Numbered from the stretch's first letter, positions 38,448-49,350 are shown. The stretch is 64,000 nucleotides of DNA from Lactococcus protaetiae (GCF_006965445.1 NZ_CP041356.1:1364001-1428000), one strand, 5' to 3'. Made by a program: numbers and translations. Notes: generated by a model not told the origin, from the sequence alone.

Positions 38448-41400
38448 ATGTATCTAAAAAAAATGGAAATTGTCGGCTTCAAATCATTTGCCGATCGAAC
38501 AAAAATTGAATTTGATAAAGGAATAACAGCAGTTGTTGGGCCAAATGGTTCTGGCAAGTCCAATATTGTAGAAAGTTTACGTTGGGTTCTTGGTGAACAA
38601 TCTGCAAAATCGCTGCGTGGCGGGAAGATGCCTGATGTTATTTTTGCAGGAACAGAGAAAAGAAGAGCACTCAACTATGCAGAAGTGATTGCTCATTTTG
38701 ATAATACAGATGATTATTTAGTGGGACACGATGAAGACGATGAGGTCGTAATCACACGTCGTTTGTATCGAAATGGTGATTCAGAATTTTTGATTAATGG
38801 TAAAAAATGTCGTTTGCGTGATATTCATGACCTGTTTACAGATACTGGATTGGGGCGTGACAGCTTATCCATTATTTCTCAGGGGCGGATTGAATCTGTT
38901 TTCAATTCTAAACCAGAAGAGCGCCGTGCGATTTTTGAAGAAGCTGCAGGTGTTTTGAAGTACAAAAATCGAAGAATAGAAACAGAGTCAAAACTAACAG
39001 CTACTCAGGATAATTTAGACCGTTTAGAGGATATTATTTTTGAATTAAACGGCCAGCTTGTTCCCCTACAGGCTCAACGAGACGTTGCTCTGCGCTTTCG
39101 TGAATTGGAAGCCAATCGCAGTGAACTTTCGCTCTCTGTGCTAGTTGGTCAACTCCTTTTTGAGAAAGAAAAGTATGATGAAACTCGAAATCAACTGACA
39201 GAAGTTCTGTCAGTGCTGACAGGATTGACAGAACGTAAAAAAGTCTATGACGATGAACTGTCAGAACTTAGAAAACGTCGTATCGAAGTCGAACAAGAGC
39301 AAGAACAATGTCGAAATGAACAGATGACATTATCAGGCTTAAAAGCAGATTTGACAAGAAAAATTGAACTTTTTGATGTGCAGAAAGATTCTTCTGAAAA
39401 AACGGCACTAGAGCGTGAAAACCGTTTGAAACAACTGATAGACAGGCTGACAGCAATGGAAGAAGAACTGTCAGTACTGACAGAAAAGCAAAAACTTCTT
39501 TTAGAAGAAAAGACAAAACTTGAGCTTACGCTTGAGGCGCTGTCAGTAGAGTTGGAATCTTTGTCAGAAGCACCTGAGACCGTCATTGAGCGTCTTCGTG
39601 ATGAGTTTGTCACTTTAGTAGGGCAAGAAGCGGAGCAATCAAATATTATTGTTCGAAATAAAGCTGAAATCGAAAACTTGACGAGAAAGCAGTCAGAACA
39701 AGATGAATCAACAAAAGAAAATCTTGCTAAATTTGAAAAAGTATCTGCTGAGCTAGATCAGTCTGAAAAAATTTACGAACAGTTAAAAAATGAAATCAGC
39801 CAACTTTTAGAGCAGTATGAAAATCAGTCAATCATAAAAAAACAATACGAAGAACAAGAGCGCTATGCACAAAATGAAATGTATGACCGATTGCAAGAGT
39901 TGAATCAACAAAAAGCGCGCTTGACTTCATTGCAGAATATCCGTGATAGTCACAGTAATCTATTTGCTGGTGTGCGCAGTGTGATGCAAAATCAAGATAA
40001 AATTGGCGGTATCATTGGTGTTGTAGCAGATGTATTGAGTTTCGATAGTAAGTACACCACAGCAATTGACATTGCACTTGGTGGAGGTAGTCAAAATATC
40101 ATTACTGAAGATGAAAATGCCGCGAAACGTGCCATTGCTTTTTTGCGCGAAAAACGCTTAGGGCGTGCGACATTTTTGCCTTTAACAACGATTAAATCTC
40201 GCGAATTTAACGGTCTTTCGAGAATTTCTGGACAAAAAGGATTTATTGATTTAGCAATAAATCTAGTACACTTTGAACCACGTTTACAAAAAGCGCTGAG
40301 TTCACTTTTGGGGACAACGGTCATTGTGGACACAGCAGAGAATGCGACAGCGATTGCTAGGAGCATGAGCTATACTGTAAGGATTGTAACGCTTGATGGC
40401 ACACAAATTAATCCAGGCGGATCTTACGCCGGCGGAGCTGGAAAACGTAATACAACGACTTTCAGTAATGTAGAGATTGATGCGTTAAATGGGCAAATCT
40501 TGACATTAGAAACTCAGCTAAAGCAAGCAGAAAAAACAGTTCAAAAAGCTCAAAAAGAAAGACTAGAGTTAGAACAACAACTTGCTACTCTAAAAGCACA
40601 AGGTGAAGAAAAACGTTTTGAGGAAAAGACGCTACTCATGACAATTGAGCAACTAAAATCTCAAAAATCAACCTTGTCAGCACTGACAGAACTTTCTGTC
40701 AGTAAAAATACATCAGAAACTCTGTCAACATTGACTCAACAAAGTCAAGTAGCGGATTCAATGCTTACAAAAATTTCTGAACGTAAATCAGAAATTGAGC
40801 AACAAATTGACCAACTCAAATCTAATAGTCAAGCTCATAAAGCCTTACAATCGGAAAAAACGCAAGCAAGTTCAGAAACACAGCTTCGTCTTTCAGAGGT
40901 TACAAGTGAATTGCGCTTTAGCAAAAACGATGAAAAACGACTACTGACAGATTTGTCAGCACTGACAGAAGAAAAAACGCAGTTACAAGCAAGTTTGAAC
41001 CCAGTAAAATTTGATGAAAAAGAGCGAAAACTTTTTGCTAACCAACTCCAAACAACAGAACAAAAGCTCGGCGAGCTCAATGTCAAAATGGTCAGTCTCA
41101 AATTTGAACGCGAAGACCTATCAGCGCAAATGGAAGATTTGGAGCAGCACAATCAGGACTTTATCCAACAAAGTCAAAATCTGAGTACACAAAAAACGCG
41201 TTATGAAATGCAGCTTGAACAGTCAGAGCAACGTTTGATGACACTTCAAGAAACGCTCAATACTGAACATCAGATGAGTTTTGAAGAAGCGCAAGATACT
41301 GCTGTTCAGTTGGAAAACTTAGTAAGTGCAGAACAAGAACTCAAACAGCTTGAGCGTCAGATTCGTGCACTTGGTCCAATCAATCTAGATGCGATTGCTC

Positions 41401-41963
41401 AATTTGAGGAAGTCAACGAAAGATTTATTTTCCTATCAAGTCAAAAAGATGATTTGCTAGAGGCAAAAAATTTACTTCTTTCAACAATTGATGACATGAA
41501 TGACGAAGTTAAAATTCGTTTCAAATCAACATTTGACGCTATTCGTGAGAGCTTTAAAATGACTTTCTCACAGATGTTCGCAGGAGGTCAAGCCGACCTT
41601 GAATTGACAAGCGACAATTTACTTGAGGCAGGAGTCGAAATCAAAGTTCAACCACCAGGTAAAAAATTATCAAGCCTAAATTTGATGTCAGGCGGAGAAA
41701 AAGCACTGACGGCACTTGCTCTCATCTTTGCGATTTTGCGTGTCCGCACAGTACCTTTCGTTGTACTTGATGAAGTAGAGGCTGCACTTGATGAAGCTAA
41801 TGTCAAGCGTTTTGGCGACTATATGAATCATTTTGATAATAGCAATCAATTTATTGTAGTGACACATAGACGCGGGACAATGGCAGCAGCAGGAAGTATG
41901 TATGGCATCACCATGGCAGACGCAGGGGTATCCAAAGTTATCTCTGTCAAGCTTGAAAATTGA
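38448..41963 (+). CDS. smc: Chromosome partition protein SMC
   Basis: The structural maintenance of chromosomes ATPase; 1171 residues. Head Walker A is GPNGSGKSN (about 32-40), hinge around GIIGVVADVL...GGAGKRNTTTF (about 515-670), long coiled coils either side, and signature/Walker B LNLMSGGEKALTALALIF...FVVLDEVEAALDEANV. ATG at 38448 (MYLKKMEIVGFKSF) is family-typical, GGAG is at 38432. The coils are unusually rich in the ACTGACAG word (nine octamers in 39194-39547 and 40682-40968), mostly read as LSALTE or LSVLTE. Confidence 0.97.
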   Translation: MYLKKMEIVGFKSFADRTKIEFDKGITAVVGPNGSGKSNIVESLRWVLGEQSAKSLRGGKMPDVIFAGTEKRRALNYAEVIAHFDNTDDYLVGHDEDDEVVITRRLYRNGDSEFLINGKKCRLRDIHDLFTDTGLGRDSLSIISQGRIESVFNSKPEERRAIFEEAAGVLKYKNRRIETESKLTATQDNLDRLEDIIFELNGQLVPLQAQRDVALRFRELEANRSELSLSVLVGQLLFEKEKYDETRNQLTEVLSVLTGLTERKKVYDDELSELRKRRIEVEQEQEQCRNEQMTLSGLKADLTRKIELFDVQKDSSEKTALERENRLKQLIDRLTAMEEELSVLTEKQKLLLEEKTKLELTLEALSVELESLSEAPETVIERLRDEFVTLVGQEAEQSNIIVRNKAEIENLTRKQSEQDESTKENLAKFEKVSAELDQSEKIYEQLKNEISQLLEQYENQSIIKKQYEEQERYAQNEMYDRLQELNQQKARLTSLQNIRDSHSNLFAGVRSVMQNQDKIGGIIGVVADVLSFDSKYTTAIDIALGGGSQNIITEDENAAKRAIAFLREKRLGRATFLPLTTIKSREFNGLSRISGQKGFIDLAINLVHFEPRLQKALSSLLGTTVIVDTAENATAIARSMSYTVRIVTLDGTQINPGGSYAGGAGKRNTTTFSNVEIDALNGQILTLETQLKQAEKTVQKAQKERLELEQQLATLKAQGEEKRFEEKTLLMTIEQLKSQKSTLSALTELSVSKNTSETLSTLTQQSQVADSMLTKISERKSEIEQQIDQLKSNSQAHKALQSEKTQASSETQLRLSEVTSELRFSKNDEKRLLTDLSALTEEKTQLQASLNPVKFDEKERKLFANQLQTTEQKLGELNVKMVSLKFEREDLSAQMEDLEQHNQDFIQQSQNLSTQKTRYEMQLEQSEQRLMTLQETLNTEHQMSFEEAQDTAVQLENLVSAEQELKQLERQIRALGPINLDAIAQFEEVNERFIFLSSQKDDLLEAKNLLLSTIDDMNDEVKIRFKSTFDAIRESFKMTFSQMFAGGQADLELTSDNLLEAGVEIKVQPPGKKLSSLNLMSGGEKALTALALIFAILRVRTVPFVVLDEVEAALDEANVKRFGDYMNHFDNSNQFIVVTHRRGTMAAAGSMYGITMADAGVSKVISVKLEN

Positions 41964-42023
41964 GCAAAAAGAACATTAAACAATTCATTTACTTTTGGCG
42001 TTAACGTTTTATATTAGTTCTAC

Positions 42024-42656
42024 ATGAGCAAAGACTTATTCAGTAGGAGTTTCGTAAAACATTTGTCCATTTTTTCTAGTCGCTATCTTCGCTGCGCTAC
42101 GCTGTCCGTTTGATTGCCATTTGGCGTTGGCACTTTAGTGCCTTACAGCCAATGGTCATGCGAAGCTAGCTGCTAAAACAGCAAGAGCAAAAGGCAAAGC
42201 GACTGATAAAAGGGAAACTCACCACTGAATTTAGGGCACAACCTCTAGGTGTAACAACTAAGCGACCTGTACGCAGCTAAAGCTGCAACAGTCTGCTTAA
42301 CATCTTCGATGTGAGATCACACCTCCGCTTCGCTTCGTTATCCATTCGCTCTATCTCCGTTTCACTGCGCTGTCCACACCACGGATATCCATGCTCGCTA
42401 CGGTGCTGAAGCACCAAGTCGCAATGGTTCTCGCTAAGTGGCTAAAGCCACAAGTCGAGTCGCAAAGTACTAACGCCCTAGGGCAGTCGGACGAAATTCA
42501 AAGATTGCCATTCCGCCTTATCGTTTTAGCGAGTTGCGACTTCGACTAGGCACGTTCGTGCCGTAGCGAGAATCGACAGCGAAGCAAAGCGGAGGTAGAG
42601 CGAATGGACAGCGTAGCCCGAAGGGCGGAGATAGCACGCTCTTGTTTTGATAAAAA
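42024..42656 (+). repeat. Mosaic intergenic element 18 (type B, longest)
   Basis: ATGAGCAAAGACTTATTCAG to TAGCACGCTCTTGTTTTGATAAAA, about 633 bp. It combines nearly every module: outer TTCAGT..ACTGAA pairing, GTAACAACTAAGCGACCTGT, GCAGCTAAAGCTGC, CCGCTTCGCTTCG, GGTGCTGAAGCACC, GTGGCTAAAGCCAC and GCGTAGCCCGAAGGGCGGAG. Confidence 0.88.
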
Positions 42657-43157
42657 CTTGATAAGATTTTAATAGTGGGAATTATCTTTCACTAAAATAT
42701 CTCATTATTACGATTAAAAGTCCTAATTAATGAAGCTTAAATAGTGTTAGAATCTAACTTAAGATTTCGTTAAACTTAATATGGTATATTTAATTCTAAA
42801 TTTTTGTGTAAATATTGTATATGATTTGCCTAAAATAGCTAAATAGCATATAATTTAGGCAATCTAAAAACAATAAATTTGTTTCAAAATTTTATTTTCT
42901 TCATCATAGGCTATACTTTAACATAAGCTTAAAGTCAACATTTAATTCCAATCTACCCTTAATTTTCTGTGAAAAATTATTGGAAAAACTGGAGTTTTCC
43001 TGACGATAGATGGAGTAATAAGCTATGAAACACATTCAACGGTTTTCTATCTATATTGATTTATTAAAAAATATTTCGCGGATACAAAATGAGATATTTA
43101 AAAAATTAGTCTAGCACGTTTCCACACAAAAAAGAAATTAGTTTTGGAGTTACAAAA
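42657..43157. other. AT-rich spacer upstream of the LTA synthase gene
   Basis: It holds an inverted repeat TTGCCTAAA (42826-42834) / TTTAGGCAA (42854-42862). It also holds a 29-codon frame (43025-43114, MKHIQRFSIYIDLLKN...) with GGAG about ten bases upstream that could be a small peptide. Nothing else is recognised. Confidence 0.4.
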
Positions 43158-45302
43158 TTGAAAAAACTACTATCTGCGTTCAACACTCGTGTTGGCTTGC
43201 TTAGTTTTATTGTATTTTTCGTTTGGGTTAAATCAATGATTGCCTACTTTGGAGTTTTCAATCTCCGAGGCGTAGGTCCAGCCGAATTTTTACTAATGAT
43301 TATTAACCCAATCGGGTTTACTGCAACTTGCTTTGCCGTTCTACTATTCATTAGGAGAACATCAATCTTTTATTTGGCAACACTTATTTTAAGTATCGCA
43401 GCAAGCTTTCTACTCTATCTCAATGTTCTCTATTATCGAGAATTCACCGATTTTATAACAATTGATACAATGACAGGTGGAGCAGGAATGTTCCAACACG
43501 GCTTTGATTTTGGCTCGATTCCTGTGCATTTGATGGACTGGGTTTATTGGATTGACCTTGTTGTACTTATTGTTTTAGTTATTGCTAAAAAGGTCAAGTT
43601 GGATAATAGACCAGTAGGCGCTAAACGTGCCTTTACTTTCATGTCAATGGGGCTTGCACTTTTTGGATTAAACTTCTGGTTTGGTGATTTTAACAAACAT
43701 CAATTGATTTTACGTCGTGCCCAATCGGATAAAACATATGTTGTCCGTTATCTTGGCTTAGGTCCATGGATGCTGACGGATGGTTATTACACTCACCTTG
43801 CAAACTCACAGCGTAAAGATGCTAGTAAAGAGACATTAGACCAAATTCAAAAATATATTGCTTCTAATCGTTATCTTGCACCAAATGCCAAAATGTTTGG
43901 TATTGCTAAAAACAGAAACGTAATTGAGATTCACCTTGAATCTTTCCAACAAGATTTGATTGACTTAAAAATTAAGGGAACAGATGGTAAAGAACACGTT
44001 GTTACACCGTTCCTGAACTCACTTTATCATTCGAACTCTGTTTATGCATTTAGTAATTTCTTTAACCAAGTTGGACAAGGGAAAACATCAGATGCAGAAA
44101 ATATGCTAGAAACTTCAACCTTTGGTTTGCCAGCAGGCTCACTCTTTGCGAAATATGGCTCAACACAGACTTTCCAAGCGATGCCAGCAATTCTAAATCA
44201 AACGGATGGTTATAGCTCAGCCGTTGTTCACGGAAATGTCGGAGCCTTCTACAATCGTCTAAATACCTACAAACAAATGGGTTATCAAAATTTCTTTGAT
44301 CAAAGTTTCTTCGATAATTCAGCTTCAAATATGAGTCCTTGGGGGATTAAAGATAAACTCCTATTCCGAGATTCAGTACCATTGCTTGAACAAATGCAAC
44401 AGCCGTTTTATATTAAATATCTGACAGTAACTAACCATTTGACTTATACAATGGATGACGAAGACCGTGACCCAAATTTTGCCACCGTAGATTCAGGGGA
44501 TAAACTTGTTGATGGATATTTTGAAACAGCACATTACCTTGACCAAGCCGTACAACAATTCTTTGACTATCTGAAAAAATCAGGTTTATATGAAAAATCA
44601 ATTATTGTACTCTATGGTGACCATTACGGTGTGTCTGGTTCAGATTTGAAAGCTTTGGCTCCGTATATTGGTTACACTTCAGATGATTTCAATAGTTTTG
44701 ATAATACAATGTTACAACGTACACCATTCATGGTAGATATCCCTGGTCGGACAGATGGACATATCATAAACACTTACACTGGTGAGATTGATGTGATGCC
44801 AACCCTAGAACATTTACTTGGTATTAATACTCAAAAGTACGTTCAGTTTGGTCAAGATATGTTTGCATCTGGAAGACAAGACTATGTCGCACTGCGAAAT
44901 GGTGGCTTTGTTACTCCAACCATTACCTTACCAAGCTTGAATAGTCGTTATTATTACGACACTCAAACTGGTTTGCAGATTGATAAGCTAACTCCTGCAC
45001 AGGAGGCTTACGTCAAGTCGACAAAAGAAAAAGTAGCAGAGTTGCTATCAGCATCTGATAAAGTGAATAATCAAAATCTACTTAGGTTCTACACGCCCGA
45101 AGGCTTTACTCCAGTTAATCCTAAAGAGTATAACTATGCAGTTAAGCCAACAGAAAGTAGGCTGAAGAAAGAGAACGAAGATCTTTCTGCAAAATCAAAC
45201 AGCTTACTTAGTCAAAATCAAGGTAAATCAACATTACCTGATTATACGACTGACATTCCGCAAGTCAAGGACGGACAGGATAAAACAAAAGTGAAAGATT
45301 AA
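43158..45302 (+). CDS. ltaS: LTA synthase family protein (LtaS)
   Basis: A polytopic sulfatase-fold enzyme that polymerises glycerol phosphate into lipoteichoic acid; 714 residues. Five N-terminal membrane spans (to about residue 180) precede the extracellular domain. HLESFQQD carries the metal-binding Glu, the catalytic Thr310 is in GQGKTSDAE, and LYGDHYG holds the Asp-His metal ligands. The start is TTG at 43158 with GGAG at 43146. A charged Ser/Asn-rich tail ends the protein. Lactococci often carry more than one LtaS, so the exact paralogue is not determined. Confidence 0.92.
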   Translation: MKKLLSAFNTRVGLLSFIVFFVWVKSMIAYFGVFNLRGVGPAEFLLMIINPIGFTATCFAVLLFIRRTSIFYLATLILSIAASFLLYLNVLYYREFTDFITIDTMTGGAGMFQHGFDFGSIPVHLMDWVYWIDLVVLIVLVIAKKVKLDNRPVGAKRAFTFMSMGLALFGLNFWFGDFNKHQLILRRAQSDKTYVVRYLGLGPWMLTDGYYTHLANSQRKDASKETLDQIQKYIASNRYLAPNAKMFGIAKNRNVIEIHLESFQQDLIDLKIKGTDGKEHVVTPFLNSLYHSNSVYAFSNFFNQVGQGKTSDAENMLETSTFGLPAGSLFAKYGSTQTFQAMPAILNQTDGYSSAVVHGNVGAFYNRLNTYKQMGYQNFFDQSFFDNSASNMSPWGIKDKLLFRDSVPLLEQMQQPFYIKYLTVTNHLTYTMDDEDRDPNFATVDSGDKLVDGYFETAHYLDQAVQQFFDYLKKSGLYEKSIIVLYGDHYGVSGSDLKALAPYIGYTSDDFNSFDNTMLQRTPFMVDIPGRTDGHIINTYTGEIDVMPTLEHLLGINTQKYVQFGQDMFASGRQDYVALRNGGFVTPTITLPSLNSRYYYDTQTGLQIDKLTPAQEAYVKSTKEKVAELLSASDKVNNQNLLRFYTPEGFTPVNPKEYNYAVKPTESRLKKENEDLSAKSNSLLSQNQGKSTLPDYTTDIPQVKDGQDKTKVKD

Positions 45303-45337
45303 ACATAAGAAACTGTCAACCTGAGCAGAATAGAGTT

Positions 45338-45404
45338 TTGAAGTAATTACATTATTAGTCGGAGATTTTTTCTCCGACTAGTAGTGGTAGAATGTGCTAC
45401 TTAG
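45338..45404 (+). repeat. Mosaic intergenic element 19 (short, diverged type A)
   Basis: TTGAAGTAATTACATTA, then an AGTCGGAGA...TCTCCGACT hairpin and TGTGCTACTTAG. Compared with minimal element 14 it keeps both ends and the first hairpin. Confidence 0.7.
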
Positions 45405-45410
45405 TCAATA

Positions 45411-45682
45411 TTTAACCAAGCAAGTGTCTGCTAACCCCCACCTATTTTAGGTGGAGGGGCTAGCAACACTAAGCTTTGCTTTCGTTCTACTGCCCTAGGG
45501 TCTTGGCGCTTTAGCGAAATCGACAGCGTAGCAAAGCGGAGGTGTGACCTCATATCTTTGATGTTAAGCAGACTGTTGCAGCTTCAGCTGCGTACAGGTC
45601 GCTTAGTTGTTACACCTAGAGGTTGTACCCTAACATCAGTGGGAGAGAAAGAATCGTCCACTGATGAAGTAATCACTTCAAA
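45411..45682 (-). repeat. Mosaic intergenic element 20 (type A, reverse)
   Basis: TTTAACCAAGCAAGTGTCTGC to TGAAGTAATCACTTCAA. Modules: CCCCACCT...AGGTGGAGG hairpin, CTGCCCTAGGGTCTTGGCG, CGACAGCGTAGCAAAGCGG, TCAGCTGCGTACAGGTCGC. It sits back to back with element 19. Confidence 0.86.
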
Positions 45683-45734
45683 AGAAAGACTTATGCACGC
45701 ACCTACTAAGTTAGACTTATTAAGAGAGGAATCA

Positions 45735-46141
45735 ATGAAAACAGGATATTTTCTTCCAGTTTCGCTCAATCATCGATTGGCTTGGCTCTGGACAATCATC
45801 ATTTTAAGCTTTGAAAGAGTTATTTTCTACGAACTTGACAAGAAGGGAAATTGGTTTCTGACTGCTTTAGCAATTATTTCCTACATTGCTTTTATCGTTT
45901 TGATTTGGCCACATCGTTTCTTCATCTCAGATAAACATTTGCACTTCACAACATTTCCCGTGTAAAAATGAAAAGCATTGATTTGAAGTACATCACAGCA
46001 GTCAGGACGACAAAATTTGGCTTTGAATGTAGCTATGCTGGGAAACGTTATCAATTTTTAACTTTTGGTAACTCCAAGCAAACACTTGCAGAACTACAAA
46101 CTATTGAATCTGAACAAGAAGTAGCAGAAATAAAAGCCTAA
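45735..46141 (+). CDS. ebsA: EbsA family membrane protein, with an apparent -1 frameshift
   Basis: A small membrane protein of the EbsA family, named from Enterococcus and usually annotated as pore-forming or cell-wall related. AGAGAGGA precedes ATG at 45735. MKTGYFLPVSLNHRLAWLWTIIIL and a second span (WFLTALAIISYIAFIVLIW) are followed by HFTTFP, where CCC (45957-45959) replaces an expected CCCC. RVKMKSIDLKYITAVRTTKFGF continues in the other frame to 46141. Restored length is 135 residues. Confidence 0.8.
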
Positions 46142-46167
46142 ATCAACTTAAAAATGCAAAGAGAATT

Positions 46168-46200
46168 AAGGCTAAAAACAAAATTGTTTTAGCCTTTTTT
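46168..46200 (+). terminator. Terminator of ebsA
   Basis: AAGGCTAAAA and TTTTAGCCTTTTTT with an AT-rich loop. Confidence 0.88.
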
Positions 46201-46234
46201 CTCCGACTTGAGCTCTTTAAACTAATATAAAAAT

Positions 46235-47344
46235 ATGAACATAAAATTCATTACAAAAAAAATACTGCTACCAATTCTAATCAGTGTATTTGTTTTTGTT
46301 ATTGTTGATAATGACAGTTTTATCTATCAAATGCCTGTTGGGAGAATTGTAAAAGTAACCACCACAAATATTCAAGAAACATCAGACGATTTTCAAAACA
46401 AAGACCGAGAAATCACACAAAAATTAACCATTAAACTGTTAAACAATAATCACCAAAAACTGACCCTAAAAAATACAGTAACTGAGTCGCAAACAACAGG
46501 TCAGATTTATCGTAAGGGGCAACAAGTAATCCTAAAAAAAATAGGTGGAAATTATCAACTTTCCACTCTAAAAAGAGATGCTTTGATTGCTGCCTTAATC
46601 ACTTTGTTTATCGGTTTCTTAATTAGTTTTCAACGCTTTAAATCCTCTATTTTTCTGATTTTATCACTGATTTTAAATCTAGTGTATTTTGTCATTGTTA
46701 TTGGATTAAATGTTGAGTTCAATCCTCCAGTGCTTGCATTATTTGGTGGATTATCAGTAATATTTGCAGTTTCTTCCTTATTTTTTGTTTTGGGAGCAAC
46801 ACGTCAGATGTTTTATACTTTTATAACCACTATTCTGACGACTTTACTCACTTTTGCCCTCACGTTAACCGTTTTAAACCTGACAGGAAATACAGGAGTT
46901 CACTTTGAGTATTTGGAGTACGTCACACAAAATCCATCCGAATTTTTCTTTGTAGGAACGATGATTTCCGTTCTTGGTGCAATTATGGACGGCACAGGCG
47001 ACATTGTTGCAGGACTTTTTGGTCTAGCTAGACAAAATGAACTGAATAATATCAATATGACAAGAACTGATTATATAAAATCAGGCATTTCAATAGGTCA
47101 AGAAATTATAGGAACGCTAACAAATGTCCTCTTTATGATTTTTATGGCAGAAGCTCTGCCTATGACTTTGCTCCTTCTCAGAAATGGGAATACATGGGGA
47201 TATATTGCAACCATCGGACTTAATCTAGGTTTGCTTCAAACAGTAATATCAGCAATTGGAATCGTTCTAGCAGTACCAATTACAGCTTTTGTAACAAGTA
47301 TAGGGTTAGTAAAATATAGTGAACGAAAGGAGATTCAATCATGA
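46235..47344 (+). CDS. YibE/F family membrane protein 1
   Basis: A 369-residue polytopic protein. An N-terminal span and an external beta-rich segment (about 30-110) precede at least seven membrane helices. Conserved family sequences are MISVLGAIMDGTGDIVAGL and KSGISIGQEIIGTLTNVLFMIF. The YibE/F family is of unknown function and is usually found as a pair, as here. No ribosome binding site is seen before ATG at 46235. It overlaps the next gene by four bases. Confidence 0.88.
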   Translation: MNIKFITKKILLPILISVFVFVIVDNDSFIYQMPVGRIVKVTTTNIQETSDDFQNKDREITQKLTIKLLNNNHQKLTLKNTVTESQTTGQIYRKGQQVILKKIGGNYQLSTLKRDALIAALITLFIGFLISFQRFKSSIFLILSLILNLVYFVIVIGLNVEFNPPVLALFGGLSVIFAVSSLFFVLGATRQMFYTFITTILTTLLTFALTLTVLNLTGNTGVHFEYLEYVTQNPSEFFFVGTMISVLGAIMDGTGDIVAGLFGLARQNELNNINMTRTDYIKSGISIGQEIIGTLTNVLFMIFMAEALPMTLLLLRNGNTWGYIATIGLNLGLLQTVISAIGIVLAVPITAFVTSIGLVKYSERKEIQS

Positions 47345-48104
47345 ACTCTCTCCTTGTTTTATTAATTATTTTGGTTGTACTGATGCTCTTGGTTGCCAGA
47401 AAAGACGGTGTGCGAAATCTAATGGGCTTACTGATAAATTTTGGTATGATTTTTGTACTCATTACCTTGATTTCTTGGGATTCAATGCACTCTTGGTCTT
47501 GGTTATTTTATCCGTAATCATTTTAGCTTTTGCAATTTTCATGTCATCAGATGAAAATGAGATGACAGTCATCGCTTTTAAGACAAGCGTCATTGTTGTT
47601 TTAAGTCTTATGGTATTAGCAGTATTTGTTCAGCATATTGGACAATTTCAAGGTTTTGCAGCAGAAGATGTTGATGAATTAGAAAATCTCTCACTAACTG
47701 TTGGACTAAATTTCTCAAATGTTGCTATTGTAGTTATGGTAATTTCAATGCTTGGAGCTGTTGCCGAATCTGCAATGGCACTGACAGCAAGTTTGTATGA
47801 AGTCATTGAGCAAGATGAATTCATGACAATTGAACAATTTAAAAATCAACGAGTCATTATTTCTCAACAAATATTAGGAACAGCAGTCAATACACTATTT
47901 TTCGGTGTTTTAGGTGCAACTGTTGGATTAATTCTCTGGTTTGTACGACTTCAATATAGTTGGGCAGAGATTTTTAACTCAAAATTGTTAATGGCAGATG
48001 TTGCTGCGATGCTTTTAGGAATGCTTGGAATTTTATTTTCTATCTGGCTTTCAGGATATTTTGTAGAAAAAGATTTTGAAAAAGAAAAACATGAATCAGA
48101 CTAA
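47341..48104 (+). CDS. YibE/F family membrane protein 2, with an apparent -1 frameshift
   Basis: The partner of the previous gene; ATG at 47341 overlaps its stop (ATGA) with AAAGGAG upstream. MNSLLVLLIILVVLMLLVARKDG is followed by GLLINFGMIFVLITLISW. There GGG (47477-47479) stands for GGGG, and FNALLVLVILSVIILAFAIFM continues in the other frame. The family motif is MISMLGAVAESAMALTASLYE and QQILGTAVNTLFFGVLG. Restored length is 254 residues. Confidence 0.87.
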
Positions 48105-48107
48105 ACA

Positions 48108-48376
48108 AATTCAAGACTTATTCAGTGGGAGTTTCAACTCACCACTGAATTTAAGGTACAACCTCACATCTTCGATATGAGGTCACCTTGTCCAAGAAGC
48201 CTAGGCGCTAAAAGCGCCAACGCCCTATGGCAGTCGGACGAAATTCAAGGCTTGCCATTCCGACTAGGTGCTTCAGCACCTTAGCGAGGATGGACAGCGT
48301 AGCAAAGCGGAGATAGTGCTGCTAATACTCCTACCTAAGAGGTCGGAGTATTAGCACGCACTTGCTTTGATAAAAA
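48108..48376 (+). repeat. Mosaic intergenic element 21 (type B)
   Basis: AATTCAAGACTTATTCAGTG to TAGCACGCACTTGCTTTGATAAAA. The short left hairpin TTCAGTGGGAGTTTCAACTC / CCACTGAA is complete, followed by CCTCACATC..GATATGAGG and ACTCCTACC..GGTCGGAGT hairpins. Confidence 0.87.
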
Positions 48377-48486
48377 AATATTTAAATTTTAGGTCATATC
48401 ATTAGCATAAGTTAAGAAAACTATGATAAACTGGTAACGTTGACATCTTTTATTTATGTTATAACAAGAAAGGAACTTATTTAATT

Positions 48487-49350
48487 ATGGATGTTTCATG
48501 GATGACAAAGTATCTTGCCGAAGGCTTGGGGACAATGCTCCTTGTTTTGCTTGGTAATGGTACAATTGCAGGAGTAACTTTAAAAGGCTCTAAAAATGAG
48601 GGAATGGGTGGCTTAGCCATTGCATGGGGATACGGAATTGCTATCTTAGTCCCTGTTCTTGCTTTCGCAAATATCTCAGGAGCGCACATTAACCCAGCAA
48701 TTACTCTTGGTCTTGCATCAGCTGGGCTTTTCCCTTGGGCGCATGTCGCACAATATATCTTAGCACAATTAATTGGTGCTATTGTAGGTCAATTGCTAGT
48801 CGTTGCAATTTACAAGGAATACTTTGCTAAAACAAACGATGCTGCAATCTCTCTTGGAGCATTTGCGACAACAAATGCTTTGGATGATGGTAAAAGTCGT
48901 GGTAAAGCTATCTTAAATGGTTTTGTGAATGAAGTTATTGGGATGTTTGTATTCGTATTTGGTATCCTCAGCTTTACAACCAATTTCTTTGGTGCCGAAG
49001 GTATAAAATGGATGACTGACTATGCTCAAAAACAAGGAGCAAACATCAATTCTAGCGATACAGTAAGCCAAATTTGGGCATCAGTTTCAGGAGCTTCATC
49101 GTCAAAAATGGTTGGAGCGCTTGCAATTGGTTTGATGTTTGTTGGGTTGGTTACAGCTTTTGGTGGTGCAACAGGTGCAGCACTAAATCCTGCGCGTGAC
49201 TTTGGACCACGTTTAGTTTATAGCTTTATGCCAAAATCAATCGTTGGTCAAGATAAAGATGCAAAATGGTGGTACGCATGGGTACCAGTTGTCGCAACAA
49301 TTATTGGTGCAGTTATTGCAGCCACAGTTTTCAAAATATTCTTTGCTTGA
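48487..49350 (+). CDS. glpF: Glycerol uptake facilitator / aquaglyceroporin
   Basis: A major intrinsic protein of 287 residues, close in length to the lactococcal glyceroaquaporins. Six membrane helices and two half-helices with NPA boxes: AHINPAITLGLASAG (69-71) and GAALNPARDFGPRLV, where the Asp after the second box is typical of glycerol-permeable members. A loop of about 40 residues (near 150-200) is long for the family. AAAGGAAC is upstream. The stop codon abuts a repeat element. Confidence 0.93.
   Translation: MDVSWMTKYLAEGLGTMLLVLLGNGTIAGVTLKGSKNEGMGGLAIAWGYGIAILVPVLAFANISGAHINPAITLGLASAGLFPWAHVAQYILAQLIGAIVGQLLVVAIYKEYFAKTNDAAISLGAFATTNALDDGKSRGKAILNGFVNEVIGMFVFVFGILSFTTNFFGAEGIKWMTDYAQKQGANINSSDTVSQIWASVSGASSSKMVGALAIGLMFVGLVTAFGGATGAALNPARDFGPRLVYSFMPKSIVGQDKDAKWWYAWVPVVATIIGAVIAATVFKIFFA

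Noticed and set aside
39245-39613. Serine-rich 122-codon frame opposite smc
   Set aside because: Antisense to the coiled coil of smc; its composition follows from Glu/Leu codons on the other strand.
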